From assembly GCF_900111145.1 (NCBI RefSeq), contig NZ_FOIR01000002.1, positions 1,364,001 through 1,428,000 on the forward strand: a stretch of DNA of 64,000 nucleotides. The letters run 5' to 3'. Positions 56,509-63,972 of the stretch are shown here, piece by piece. The notes beneath the pieces are model-generated. The model saw only the letters and a list, made by a program, of their open reading frames with translations. It did no database searches and was not told the DNA's origin. Origin of the DNA: Roseivirga pacifica (lineage in GTDB: Bacteria > Bacteroidota > Bacteroidia > Cytophagales > Cyclobacteriaceae). Made by a program: the position numbers and the translations under genes. Each line of letters begins with the position of its first letter. Positions within the stretch are counted from its first letter, which is position 1.

Positions 56509-57144
56509 ATGGCAATTAGATTAGGTGATATAGCACCAGATTTTACAGCAGAAACCACAGAGGGAACCATAAACTTTCATGAATGGCTAGGCGATGGCTG
56601 GGGCTTGCTGTTTTCGCACCCAGCAGACTATACGCCAGTTTGTACCACAGAACTTGGCAGAACAGCGCAACTGAAGTCTGAATTCGAAAAAAGAGGCGTT
56701 AAGGCTATTGCGGTATCTGTAGACGGGCTAGAGTCGCACAAGGGCTGGATTAACGACATTAATGAAACACAAAACACCTCGGTGAACTTTCCGATTATTG
56801 CCGATGAGGATAAAAAGGTAGCCAACCTTTACGATATGATTCACCCAAATGCCAACGATACGCTAACCGTTCGTTCGGTATTTGTAATTGGGCCGGATAA
56901 AAAAGTGAAGTTAACACTCACCTACCCTGCTTCTACAGGTAGAAATTTTTTGGAAATTTTAAGGGTGATTGACTCACTACAACTTACTGCCAATTACAGC
57001 GTAGCAACTCCTGCCGACTGGAAAGATGGTGAAGACGTAGTTGTATCTCCAGCAATTGCTACCGAAGATATTCCGGCAAAATTTCCAAAAGGGCACAAAG
57101 TGGTTAAACCTTATTTAAGAACAACTCCGCAGCCTAACAAATAA
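56509..57144 (+). CDS. 1-Cys peroxiredoxin (Prx6 subfamily)
   Basis: The 211-residue protein has the peroxidatic cysteine in SHPADYTPVCTTELG (Cys45), then DEDKKVANLYDMIHPNANDTLTVRSVFVIGPDKKVKLTLTYPASTGRNFLEILRVIDSLQ and the Prx6-type C-terminal arm (FPKGHKVVKPYLRTTP). It reduces hydrogen peroxide and organic peroxides; the resolving thiol comes from another molecule. Monocistronic, with a palindromic terminator at its stop. Confidence 0.95.
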   Translation: MAIRLGDIAPDFTAETTEGTINFHEWLGDGWGLLFSHPADYTPVCTTELGRTAQLKSEFEKRGVKAIAVSVDGLESHKGWINDINETQNTSVNFPIIADEDKKVANLYDMIHPNANDTLTVRSVFVIGPDKKVKLTLTYPASTGRNFLEILRVIDSLQLTANYSVATPADWKDGEDVVVSPAIATEDIPAKFPKGHKVVKPYLRTTPQPNK

Positions 57145-57162
57145 AACATCAGCTGATGTTTT
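57143..57162. terminator. Perfect palindrome at the peroxiredoxin stop, probable terminator
   Basis: AAAACATCAGCTGATGTTTT, a perfect 20-base palindrome (10-base arms, no spacer) that includes two bases of the stop codon. A short T run closes it. Confidence 0.6.
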
Positions 57163-57165
57163 AGG

Positions 57166-57305
57166 TAAAAGGGGCTGTCTCAAATGCTATTAGTTTCGTC
57201 ATTCTCAGCTTGACTGGGAATCTCCATCAGGCTTAAGAGCCAATTTAAAGGGATTCCCGATCGGAGTCGGGATTGACGGCCAGCATTTAAGACAGCCTCT
57301 TTTTC
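57166..57305. mobile_element. MITE-like repeat, copy 2 (inverted relative to copy 1)
   Basis: About 140 bases with 22-base terminal inverted repeats (AAAAGGGGCTGTCTCAAATGCT against the complement of the right end, 20 of 22 matching). Inside, CGTCATTCTCAGCTTGACTGGGAATCTC and the TCCCGATCGG...CGGGATTGACG block are near-identical to copy 1 (24546-24684) read on the other strand. It separates the peroxiredoxin from the unknown five-gene cassette. Confidence 0.78.
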
Positions 57306-57381
57306 GTGTTTAAACTTTTCTCTTTTTAAAATGTAGCCGATTACTTAACTTTCATATCCATTAATATTAACAACACACACC

Positions 57382-57762
57382 ATGTCAAAATTAGGAGACG
57401 GACTTAAAAACTTGGCTGACAAAATCGGAGATGCAATTGACGATTTAGCCTCATTAGAAGTAACCACTTACACAGGAGATTTCACCCTCACATTTAGCGA
57501 CTTTAAAGAACAAGGCGATTCACCATTTAAAGTGAAATCGTTACTCGATAGCACATCGGCCACTTTAGAATCTAAATTAGACCTTGTGGCTTACTCACGC
57601 TTCGAGATTGATTCGGATGCTTCCAATATTGTAAAATCGAACCTAACTAGCCAAGATCAGACACTGATTCAGGCGCATCAGGCTATGGTACAATCGGCCA
57701 TGGAAGCCAGAAAAGCCACATTTGAGATGATAACCAACATGGTTGGCCTTAAATTGGATTGA
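57382..57762 (+). CDS. Cassette protein 1: small paralogous protein of unknown family
   Basis: The 126-residue protein has no signal peptide and no membrane helix. It opens with a short amphipathic helix (GLKNLADKIGDAIDD) and then the signature LASLEVTTYTG (22-32), shared with the genes at 59414 and 59852. The C-terminal part, IDSDASNIVKSNLTSQDQTL (about 77-96) followed by His99, aligns with the GD[IV]T...[DN]Q...H segments of those two. I know no family for it. It is coupled to the next gene (TGATG). Confidence 0.75.
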   Translation: MSKLGDGLKNLADKIGDAIDDLASLEVTTYTGDFTLTFSDFKEQGDSPFKVKSLLDSTSATLESKLDLVAYSRFEIDSDASNIVKSNLTSQDQTLIQAHQAMVQSAMEARKATFEMITNMVGLKLD

Positions 57763-59402
57763 TGTCCGGCATTCAGGACATAGTAGACACACTCCATCAA
57801 GAATACCTTCCTAAGGCAAGCAGCCAACTTACAGACCTAGCACAACAACTGGGCGACTTGGGCTATCTCGAAGCATTTGATGACCAGACTTCTCTCATTA
57901 ATGAGCAAGAAGTGAACACTGCCATGCAACAGTTTAGTACCGAATTCAAAAGTGCACAGCTCATAAGCAGTAAAGAACTCTCACAACTCACCCAAATTTA
58001 TGGAAGCGAGCTAAATAATAGACTTTTGCAGCTTTGCCTTGATGTAGATGAGGGCCTAACATTCAAGGCATTACCCAACTTTGGTGATCAGGACTTAAAA
58101 GTTAGAATTATACACTATAGACTAAAACTGCTTGGTGTTTATACCAACCCTGTTAGCACGTACTACAATGCCACCTCCTACCATGGTTTGACCCAACTAG
58201 CCGATATGATCGGAAAGTCACTGTTAACAACCTGTAACCTACTGGCCGACCTGCAACAGTTCACTGTTAAATACATTCAGCACAAAGGCTATAGCAACCC
58301 AGTTTCTATTTTTAAGATTAACCCAGCTACGCTAAGTCAGCTAAAGGGCACAGATGGTAAGCCACACAAATTGGAGAATTACACTGGTGCCTTTAAACGT
58401 TCAGTAAAAAGGGAGCTCACCCGATACCCCGAAGTATTCGAACAACTAAAGCAAACCATATTTAAAAGAAACGATGACCGAGTAGACATGGATTCGGTCA
58501 ACGAATTGGCACAAAATTCAGACAACGGTTTTGTTATTCGACTGATTCAAATCCATCAATGGATGGCTGGTTTTTATCATGGAAAGCTTGATGGAGACCT
58601 TGGACCTGTCACCATTCAGAGTTTACTGCAGGTAATTGATAGCTACAATGAAGCCGGTGATGACATTAATGAGAAAAAAGCGCTGGTTGTATTGGTTGAA
58701 AAAGAAGGCATTGTTGCCTTCAACACCATTTTCTTTTTGAATAAATACAAAGTAGAACAGTCACAATCCGACAAAACCATTCAAACGCTAGAATCCATTA
58801 ATGCGAGCTATCAAGGAGCAAGCCCTGAGCAACAAGCCGCATTCAACACCAACTTTCATCAAGGAATAGCAAATGTGAGAGACGGCAAGTCTGCCGCTGT
58901 CAAGCAAGGTTTTTTGGGTAGAATATTTAGTGGAATCAAGGGCTTTTTCAAGAAAATATTCCGCTTTGCCAAAAGGATATTTGGTTGGATAGCCAAAGCT
59001 GTTGGCAAGGTGGCATCCTTTATAGGTAACTTCCTTAAAAAGATTTACGAGGTTATTAAAGAAGCCGCCAAGCACTTTATAGAAGGGGTGAAATTCTTAC
59101 TAGGCAAAACGGTGGTTCTCTCTGGAAATCCAAACCAGAATATTTTAACGCAGTTTAGCTCAGATTCCGATGTATTCAACCTGGCTAAAAACCTAGATTC
59201 AACCATACTAAACACACATAAATCGAAAGTAAATGAGAAGGTACAATCGCTTAAGTTCAGTCTTTTGCTCATTGCCATGCTCTTTAAAACCATAAGACTT
59301 TTACTACTTGGAGCAGCAGTGGCTTGGCCTATTTTTCTGCTCAAACTGGCAAAGTCTTTCAAACAATTAATAGATCAGTATAAACAAATTCAAACCACAT
59401 AA
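57762..59402 (+). CDS. Cassette protein 2: large protein with PG-binding-like motif and cationic amphipathic stretch
   Basis: The start is ATG 57762, overlapping the previous stop by one base. The 546-residue protein has three regions. About 25-65, 110-155 and 258-295 show peptidoglycan-binding-like repeats; the last, GFYHGKLDGDLGPVTIQSLL, is the clearest (PG_binding_1 style). About 380-450 is a run of cationic amphipathic helices (FLGRIFSGIKGFFKKIFRF, then AKRIFGWIAKAVGKVASFI) like membrane-active peptides. About 497-530 is a hydrophobic segment (SLLLIAMLFKTIRLLLLGAA). No signal peptide is seen. A membrane-disrupting or envelope-spanning role is inference. Confidence 0.72.
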   Translation: MSGIQDIVDTLHQEYLPKASSQLTDLAQQLGDLGYLEAFDDQTSLINEQEVNTAMQQFSTEFKSAQLISSKELSQLTQIYGSELNNRLLQLCLDVDEGLTFKALPNFGDQDLKVRIIHYRLKLLGVYTNPVSTYYNATSYHGLTQLADMIGKSLLTTCNLLADLQQFTVKYIQHKGYSNPVSIFKINPATLSQLKGTDGKPHKLENYTGAFKRSVKRELTRYPEVFEQLKQTIFKRNDDRVDMDSVNELAQNSDNGFVIRLIQIHQWMAGFYHGKLDGDLGPVTIQSLLQVIDSYNEAGDDINEKKALVVLVEKEGIVAFNTIFFLNKYKVEQSQSDKTIQTLESINASYQGASPEQQAAFNTNFHQGIANVRDGKSAAVKQGFLGRIFSGIKGFFKKIFRFAKRIFGWIAKAVGKVASFIGNFLKKIYEVIKEAAKHFIEGVKFLLGKTVVLSGNPNQNILTQFSSDSDVFNLAKNLDSTILNTHKSKVNEKVQSLKFSLLLIAMLFKTIRLLLLGAAVAWPIFLLKLAKSFKQLIDQYKQIQTT

Positions 59403-59413
59403 AAACGTAAAAA

Positions 59414-59842
59414 ATGGCACGGACAAGTTTCTTTACCAACATTCTTAACGGGGTTGACAAACTCGTTAAACTAGAGGTTTCAACCATTATTGGAACATTT
59501 AAACCTAACAGTACACTCACTGCGCAAGATTTAGCAAATGGCAATGCGCAAGACGCCATGATGGAGCAAATTGACCTAAACGATGCAATGCTATCGAAGG
59601 TAAACATGCTTACTGGCGATATTACCACCACTATGACGCAGCGCTTTACAAACGACCAACAGCTGCGCGAGTACCACAGCATTCGTGAAAATCAAGCGCA
59701 TGAAATTGTGCTCAGAAATGTAAAAGTGTTGGAGTCTGTAGGTAAGATGATCATTGACTTTGCTGAAAAAGAAGTAGACCCAAGAATTGCTGGTGGCAAC
59801 GCCCCTACCCCGCCTCCTGCAAATGGTGATGCTAACTCATAA
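59414..59842 (+). CDS. Cassette protein 3: paralogue of protein 1
   Basis: The 142-residue soluble protein has LVKLEVSTIIG (17-27), matching LASLEVTTYTG of protein 1. It also has LTGDITTTMTQRFTNDQQLREYHS (about 66-89; Gly-Asp-Ile-Thr ... Asn-Asp-Gln ... His), matching proteins 1 and 4. The helix that follows (VLESVGKMIIDFAEKE) also parallels the last helix of protein 4. The tail is Pro/Gly-rich and disordered. It starts 11 bases after the large protein. Confidence 0.75.
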   Translation: MARTSFFTNILNGVDKLVKLEVSTIIGTFKPNSTLTAQDLANGNAQDAMMEQIDLNDAMLSKVNMLTGDITTTMTQRFTNDQQLREYHSIRENQAHEIVLRNVKVLESVGKMIIDFAEKEVDPRIAGGNAPTPPPANGDANS

Positions 59843-59851
59843 GTTTCAGCA

Positions 59852-60748
59852 ATGAGCACCAACTGGAAGTCGCAAATAGAGTCGGCTGCGTACGACCTCA
59901 TGCATATGGAGATAAACACCATTATCTCCTCGGATGTGACTGCGGCAAAAACACCTTCTCGCCCGCGAGAATTGCTGCATAAACTGGCCATTAAATACGA
60001 TGAAAAGCTCAACGACCTCATCAATGAATACGAGTTGGTGAGTGAGCTTTCCGTTAATGGCACACTAGCGAGAGATGTAAACATTCAAATGAATGGATTG
60101 ATAAAAGAATCCGGCTTCTACTCTTTTCAAGAGTTGATAGATCGGGTGAATTTTATCGAAAAGCAAGTGCGTAAACAGGCGCCTACTTTAGATAAACTCG
60201 ATGAAGATGTGGATAGCGACCTCTCCATGCTTAACCGTATAAGGAGGAATTCACAAGAAATAATGGACATCCTCTATCAGAAAGACACCTTTGTCTACTT
60301 AGACAGCAAGGAGTTTTTAGGTAATCGAGTATGTAAAAAAGTGGGACAATGCACCGACTTACCACCGGCAGAAGCGGCCTTAATTGAGCCCCTATTACAA
60401 CAGCATAAGCTTGTGAGCATGGGAGACCTATCCATTGGACTTGAGCACTCTCGAGACAGCAAAGGGCAAAACACCATGGACGCCAAAGACTTAAAACTCG
60501 ATTTAAGACAATTGACATTACTAAAGAAGGCCTTTGATATTGGCACTTCAAAAGTGGTGTTACAAACCATAATCGGGCTCGATGGTGATGTAACCACACG
60601 CATAGCAAAGTCTTTTGCCGATAACCAAATACCCTTGGTGAACGACTTGCATCAAGACGGCATCCGCCTGTCTGTTAACTATTGGAATAACCTGATAAAT
60701 GCAATTACTAAATTCGGTGAATTCATTATTGGCAAGCTTTCAAAGTAG
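59852..60748 (+). CDS. Cassette protein 4: longer relative of proteins 1 and 3
   Basis: The 298-residue soluble protein carries DLMHMEINTIISSD (15-28, like the LEV.T signature) near the start. At the end are LQTIIGLDGDVTTRIAKSF (about 237-255) and ADNQ...LHQ, like the GDIT..DQ..H part of protein 3. Between them are 200 extra residues, with a helical SELS segment (63-68: ELVSELSVNG) and two cysteines (Cys161, Cys167). It may be an inserted or duplicated form of the small paralogues. It starts 9 bases after protein 3. Confidence 0.72.
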   Translation: MSTNWKSQIESAAYDLMHMEINTIISSDVTAAKTPSRPRELLHKLAIKYDEKLNDLINEYELVSELSVNGTLARDVNIQMNGLIKESGFYSFQELIDRVNFIEKQVRKQAPTLDKLDEDVDSDLSMLNRIRRNSQEIMDILYQKDTFVYLDSKEFLGNRVCKKVGQCTDLPPAEAALIEPLLQQHKLVSMGDLSIGLEHSRDSKGQNTMDAKDLKLDLRQLTLLKKAFDIGTSKVVLQTIIGLDGDVTTRIAKSFADNQIPLVNDLHQDGIRLSVNYWNNLINAITKFGEFIIGKLSK

Positions 60749-61268
60749 TGTTATCCGAGCAAGTGCCAACGCTGTTGTCGTCTATTGGCAGCTTTTAACT
60801 AAGGGGTTCATCACCGAAACATCTACTGGCCAACACTTTAAACTAATCTCAGAACTTAGCCTTACCGGAGATTGGAGCAACCTCATTATTTACCAGGGTA
60901 ATGACAAACCAACAGACAGACAAATGCTCGATCTATTGAGTGAGGATGAACTACTGCTGACCAACTTTCAAGTCGTAACCAAAAGCCTCAAACAAAAACT
61001 AAAGGGCATTCATACTTTTCCACTGGTTTTTAGCTCATCTTTAAGTGTCTTAACCATAGCCGCCACGTGGAATATGCTGGCTGACGACTACTACAACATT
61101 ATACACTGGCAAACCGATGAGTTCAGCTGGCAAACCTTAGGTGCTTTGGCCCACATGGTTGGAGCCCCACTCTTTTCATGGAAAAGATACCTGCTCCCTA
61201 AATTCATTACTAAGATTGCCAGCTACGTACTAAGCGGCTATAGAACTGTAAAAGGCTGGTTTAGTTAA
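60699..61268 (+). CDS. Cassette protein 5: membrane protein with SELS motif
   Basis: The 189-residue protein is read in another frame from ATG 60699, overlapping protein 4 by 50 bases; GTG 60717 or TTG 60729 are other possible starts and no start lies at the protein 4 stop. KLISELSLTGDW recalls ELVSELSVNG of protein 4 and the LTGD block of protein 3. Two hydrophobic segments (FPLVFSSSLSVLTIAATW, then LGALAHMVGAPLFSW) suggest membrane insertion. The basic C-terminus ends AKG-free as GYRTVKGWFS. Its end overlaps the convergent DUF4197 gene by 8 bases. Confidence 0.65.
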   Translation: MQLLNSVNSLLASFQSSVIRASANAVVVYWQLLTKGFITETSTGQHFKLISELSLTGDWSNLIIYQGNDKPTDRQMLDLLSEDELLLTNFQVVTKSLKQKLKGIHTFPLVFSSSLSVLTIAATWNMLADDYYNIIHWQTDEFSWQTLGALAHMVGAPLFSWKRYLLPKFITKIASYVLSGYRTVKGWFS

Positions 61269-61965
61269 AAACCTTCTTCAACAACTCGGTAGTTCTTGCC
61301 CCTGGATTCTCGCGAATATTGAGTTCCTCTTTGGCTATCATAACAAATAAACCGTCAATTGCCTTTTGAGTTACATAAGCCGTTAAATCGGTATCCACTT
61401 TCTTTACAAATGGAATTTTATTGTAGCTCCCCATTACATCTCCCCAATATTTAGTGGCGTCAACTTTCTTCAAACTGGCATCAATAATAGGGCTGAATTT
61501 GGCAGTCAACTCTGAAGTAGTATTTCGCTCCAAATATTGCGTAGCAGCACCTTCTTCTCCCTTTACAATGTTTATGGCGTCCTGAATTGTCAGCCCTTTA
61601 ATAGCTGCCACAAAAATATCTTTTGCCTCAGAAGCAGCATCTTCAGCAGCACGGTTAAGGGATTCTACCGCCTTATCCACCTCGCTGCCTAAACCGAGCG
61701 CCCTCAATTTATCTTCTACGTTTTTAGCCTCTTGCGGAAAAGGAATCTTTATCTCAGGATTCTTATAATAGCCATCGAGTTGAGAAATAACGTCTACCCC
61801 CTTCACAGTGCCTTGTTCCAAGGCTTGTTTTAGAGCATTGGCGGCCTCCTCTTTGGTAAAAGCCGCATTTCCACCAAGCAGATCTTGCGCTTTCTTAAAT
61901 ATCTGTGCTTCCCCAGCGCACGAAAAGAAAACAAGCAAGGTGAGTAGGTATGTGTATCGTTTCAT
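61261..61965 (-). CDS. DUF4197 family secreted protein
   Basis: The 234-residue protein has a lipoprotein-like signal (TYLLTLLVFFSCAG) and continues AQIFKKAQDLLGGNAAFTKEEAANALKQALEQGTVKGVDVISQLDGYYKNPEIKIPFPQEAKNVEDKLRALGLG, the standard DUF4197 opening. Helical, periplasmic; function unknown. Confidence 0.88.
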   Translation of the reverse strand: MKRYTYLLTLLVFFSCAGEAQIFKKAQDLLGGNAAFTKEEAANALKQALEQGTVKGVDVISQLDGYYKNPEIKIPFPQEAKNVEDKLRALGLGSEVDKAVESLNRAAEDAASEAKDIFVAAIKGLTIQDAINIVKGEEGAATQYLERNTTSELTAKFSPIIDASLKKVDATKYWGDVMGSYNKIPFVKKVDTDLTAYVTQKAIDGLFVMIAKEELNIRENPGARTTELLKKVFN

Positions 61966-62091
61966 AAATAGTGTTTTTAGCGTTAACGAAAAGTCGTGGC
62001 TTAAATGATTAACCGGAAGAGGTTTTGTTAGCCTTTTATTTCCAACTAACCATTAACTACCTGTGTCTAAACCAATAACAAACACCAAGCC

Positions 62092-62754
62092 ATGAAAAAC
62101 ACAATCACATTTCTACTACTGCTAATCTCTACACTAGCATTTAGTCAACAAGGTCAAATACAGTTTGGTATTAATTATTCTGAAGACAACATTGCCGGCA
62201 GCGACTATTTAATCACGGATGGAAACGCTAACGGATACAGCCTTTCGAACCGTGAGCACAACTATACCTTGGGCTTGAGCTTTCAATATGGTTTTACTGA
62301 AAATTTCAGCCTAATTACCGGAGTCAGCTATAATAGTAAAGATGTTAAAGGTGGCTACAATTGTGCCACCTGTTATTATAACGATTTAGCCATCACCAAC
62401 TACTTCGTAATTCCAGTAGGCATGAAGCAGCGGTATTTAGCCATTCCAATAATCGTTCAATTCGCACCTTTACATACGAGGCTTTACCCTACCATACATG
62501 CAGGTATTGTGAACAACTTTTCTGTTGAAAATGAATTTGAAAACGAACAAAGCTATTTGCAGGAAGGACAATTTGGTTTAGGGGTAGGTTACAAAATTAC
62601 TAAGCACTTAAATGTAGAATTACAGTATGCCTACCGAACAGCTTTCACCAAGGTTTACCAAGACCTTGACGTGCAACCAGCGTACACCTATTATGAGCCA
62701 AACAAACTGAACACAAACAGTGTTGGCTTGCGCGTAAATTATATTTTAAAGTAG
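62092..62754 (+). CDS. Outer membrane beta-barrel protein
   Basis: The 220-residue protein has a signal peptide ending LAFSQQ and a mature part of alternating strands such as YTLGLSFQYGFTENFSLITGVSYNSKDVKGG and QFGLGVGYKITKHLNVELQYAYRTAF, typical of small eight-stranded porin-like barrels. Three cysteines near NCATCYY could form a disulphide. No further function can be assigned. A fragment of another gene starts one base after its stop on the other strand. Confidence 0.8.
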   Translation: MKNTITFLLLLISTLAFSQQGQIQFGINYSEDNIAGSDYLITDGNANGYSLSNREHNYTLGLSFQYGFTENFSLITGVSYNSKDVKGGYNCATCYYNDLAITNYFVIPVGMKQRYLAIPIIVQFAPLHTRLYPTIHAGIVNNFSVENEFENEQSYLQEGQFGLGVGYKITKHLNVELQYAYRTAFTKVYQDLDVQPAYTYYEPNKLNTNSVGLRVNYILK

Positions 62755-62803
62755 TTATTCTTTTGCATCACCCACCAAAAGCACTTTTTGGTTTTCGGTA
62801 ATA
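62755..62803 (-). pseudogene. Remnant of the 3' end of the 85-residue gene at 63421
   Basis: On the minus strand the sequence encodes ITENQKVLLVGDAKE and a stop, against ITENQKVLLVGEDNKE in the intact gene. A 35-base block (62768-62802) is identical to 63437-63471. No start or N-terminal part is left. The lipoprotein gene between the two copies may have been brought in with the duplication. Confidence 0.8.
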
Positions 62804-62866
62804 CAACACCCTAACTATCAGGTAATATTTCTTGATTTTTTTTAACTAAATCTGTAACATACAACA

Positions 62867-63406
62867 ATGAAGACACGCGCACTTTTTACGCTATTTATTT
62901 TTCTTTATGTAATTACTTCATGCGACAATAAGGAGGCAGAACCTGAAGAAACACTAAATCTAAGTGAGGAAACGTTTAATGTAAATGAAGTTTTGAAGGA
63001 TTACATTGCGGCATATGATGTTACAGCCAACTATTATTATATCAATGAAAACCCTCAAAATGGTGTTTATGATACTTCCGAAGTCCATAGTAAATCTTAT
63101 ACCATTGAAATCGACACAATACCAATGGAAGAGTTAAAGCAGCTTTTTTATCATCCGGATGGATTAGACACATTCGTAATGAAAATTAAGGGACTATATT
63201 ATTCCGAAACATCTCTACTTCACTTCGAAAAAGAAATGCAAGACACTATCAAAATAAAAAGCTTCTATGAGTCTTATGGTTCGCCTCTCTCTGGAACAAT
63301 TGTAGTTAAGGATGATTCTATCTTTTTTGATTACGGTCGCTTTTCCAGTGGAAGTTTAAAGCTTTTTAATAAGATCAAGTATACGGGAAAAGGAAGTAAG
63401 AAGTAA
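62867..63406 (+). CDS. Hypothetical lipoprotein
   Basis: The 179-residue protein has a lipobox at Cys19 (TLFIFLYVITSC) followed by an acidic linker (DNKEAEPEETLN). No known domain in the rest. It stands between the gene remnant at 62755 and the intact copy at 63421, and is read toward the latter. Confidence 0.68.
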   Translation: MKTRALFTLFIFLYVITSCDNKEAEPEETLNLSEETFNVNEVLKDYIAAYDVTANYYYINENPQNGVYDTSEVHSKSYTIEIDTIPMEELKQLFYHPDGLDTFVMKIKGLYYSETSLLHFEKEMQDTIKIKSFYESYGSPLSGTIVVKDDSIFFDYGRFSSGSLKLFNKIKYTGKGSKK

Positions 63407-63420
63407 GAGCTGCATTTAGG

Positions 63421-63678
63421 TTACTCCTTGTTATCCTCACCCACCAAAAGCACTTTTTGGTTTTCGGTAATGGCATCTACCATTTTGGTGTAGCTAATGC
63501 GCTGCCCCGAATCTTTTGAAACATAAAAGTATTCCAAACCCTCCAATTCAACGGTGCAAACACCCAGCTCATAACGAAGCGATTTTACCACTGAGCCTTC
63601 AACAATCGGGTTATTATTTAAATCGAGCAGCTTGGGTGGCTGCTTCTCTTTTGGCTTCTTTTTAAAAAGACCGAACAT
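63421..63678 (-). CDS. Hypothetical 85-residue protein
   Basis: A small protein with a basic start (GLFKKKPKEKQPPKLLDLNNNP) and then GSVVKSLRYELGVCTVELEGLEYFYVSKDSGQRISYTKMVDAITENQKVLLVG. The mixed beta pattern suggests a small SH3- or KOW-like barrel, but I recognise no family. No signal peptide. The last 15 codons are also found, altered, at 62755. Confidence 0.65.
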   Translation of the reverse strand: MFGLFKKKPKEKQPPKLLDLNNNPIVEGSVVKSLRYELGVCTVELEGLEYFYVSKDSGQRISYTKMVDAITENQKVLLVGEDNKE

Positions 63679-63730
63679 AGATGCATTTTATTTGATGCTA
63701 AATATAGTAGGTGTTTTGGAAATTCTACCA

Positions 63731-63832
63731 CGTCATTCAGAGCGAGACCCCGATAGCTATCGGGAGAAGCGAAGACTCCCCCAAAAGATCAGGAGATTCT
63801 TCGGTCGGCTTGCAGCATTCCTCTGAATAACG
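63731..63832. repeat. Palindromic intergenic repeat with CGTCATTCAGAG ends
   Basis: About 100 bases bounded by CGTCATTCAGAG and the complement of CGTTATTCAGAG (11 of 12). Inside are a perfect 16-base palindrome CCCGATAGCTATCGGG (63749-63764) and an AGATTCTTCGGTCGG block. It shares the CGTCATTC ends with the MITE-like repeats but not their interiors. No coding capacity. Confidence 0.65.
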
Positions 63833-63931
63833 TAAAAGATTAAAGTCTCTCATTATCTCCTTCGTAGGAAGAACAACTTTAGTGGTTAGGCTTTTATTCC
63901 CAAAAACCATTTTCTAAGCATTGAAAAACAC

Positions 63932-63939
63932 TATTTTTG
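63932..63939 (+). promoter_or_regulatory. Putative -7 element of the leucyl-tRNA synthetase gene
   Basis: TATTTTTG matches TAnnTTTG, 33 bases before the start at 63973. The -33 position is not a clear TTTG. The preceding 100 bases, after the repeat at 63731, hold nothing else I can recognise. Confidence 0.45.
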
Positions 63940-63972
63940 CACACTTATTTGAGAACAATCGGTTAAACGGCA

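Noticed and set aside
63731-63832. Third copy of the MITE-like element
   Set aside because: Only the CGTCATTC ends agree; the interior and the GAGGCTGTCTC terminal repeats are missing, so it is listed as a separate repeat.
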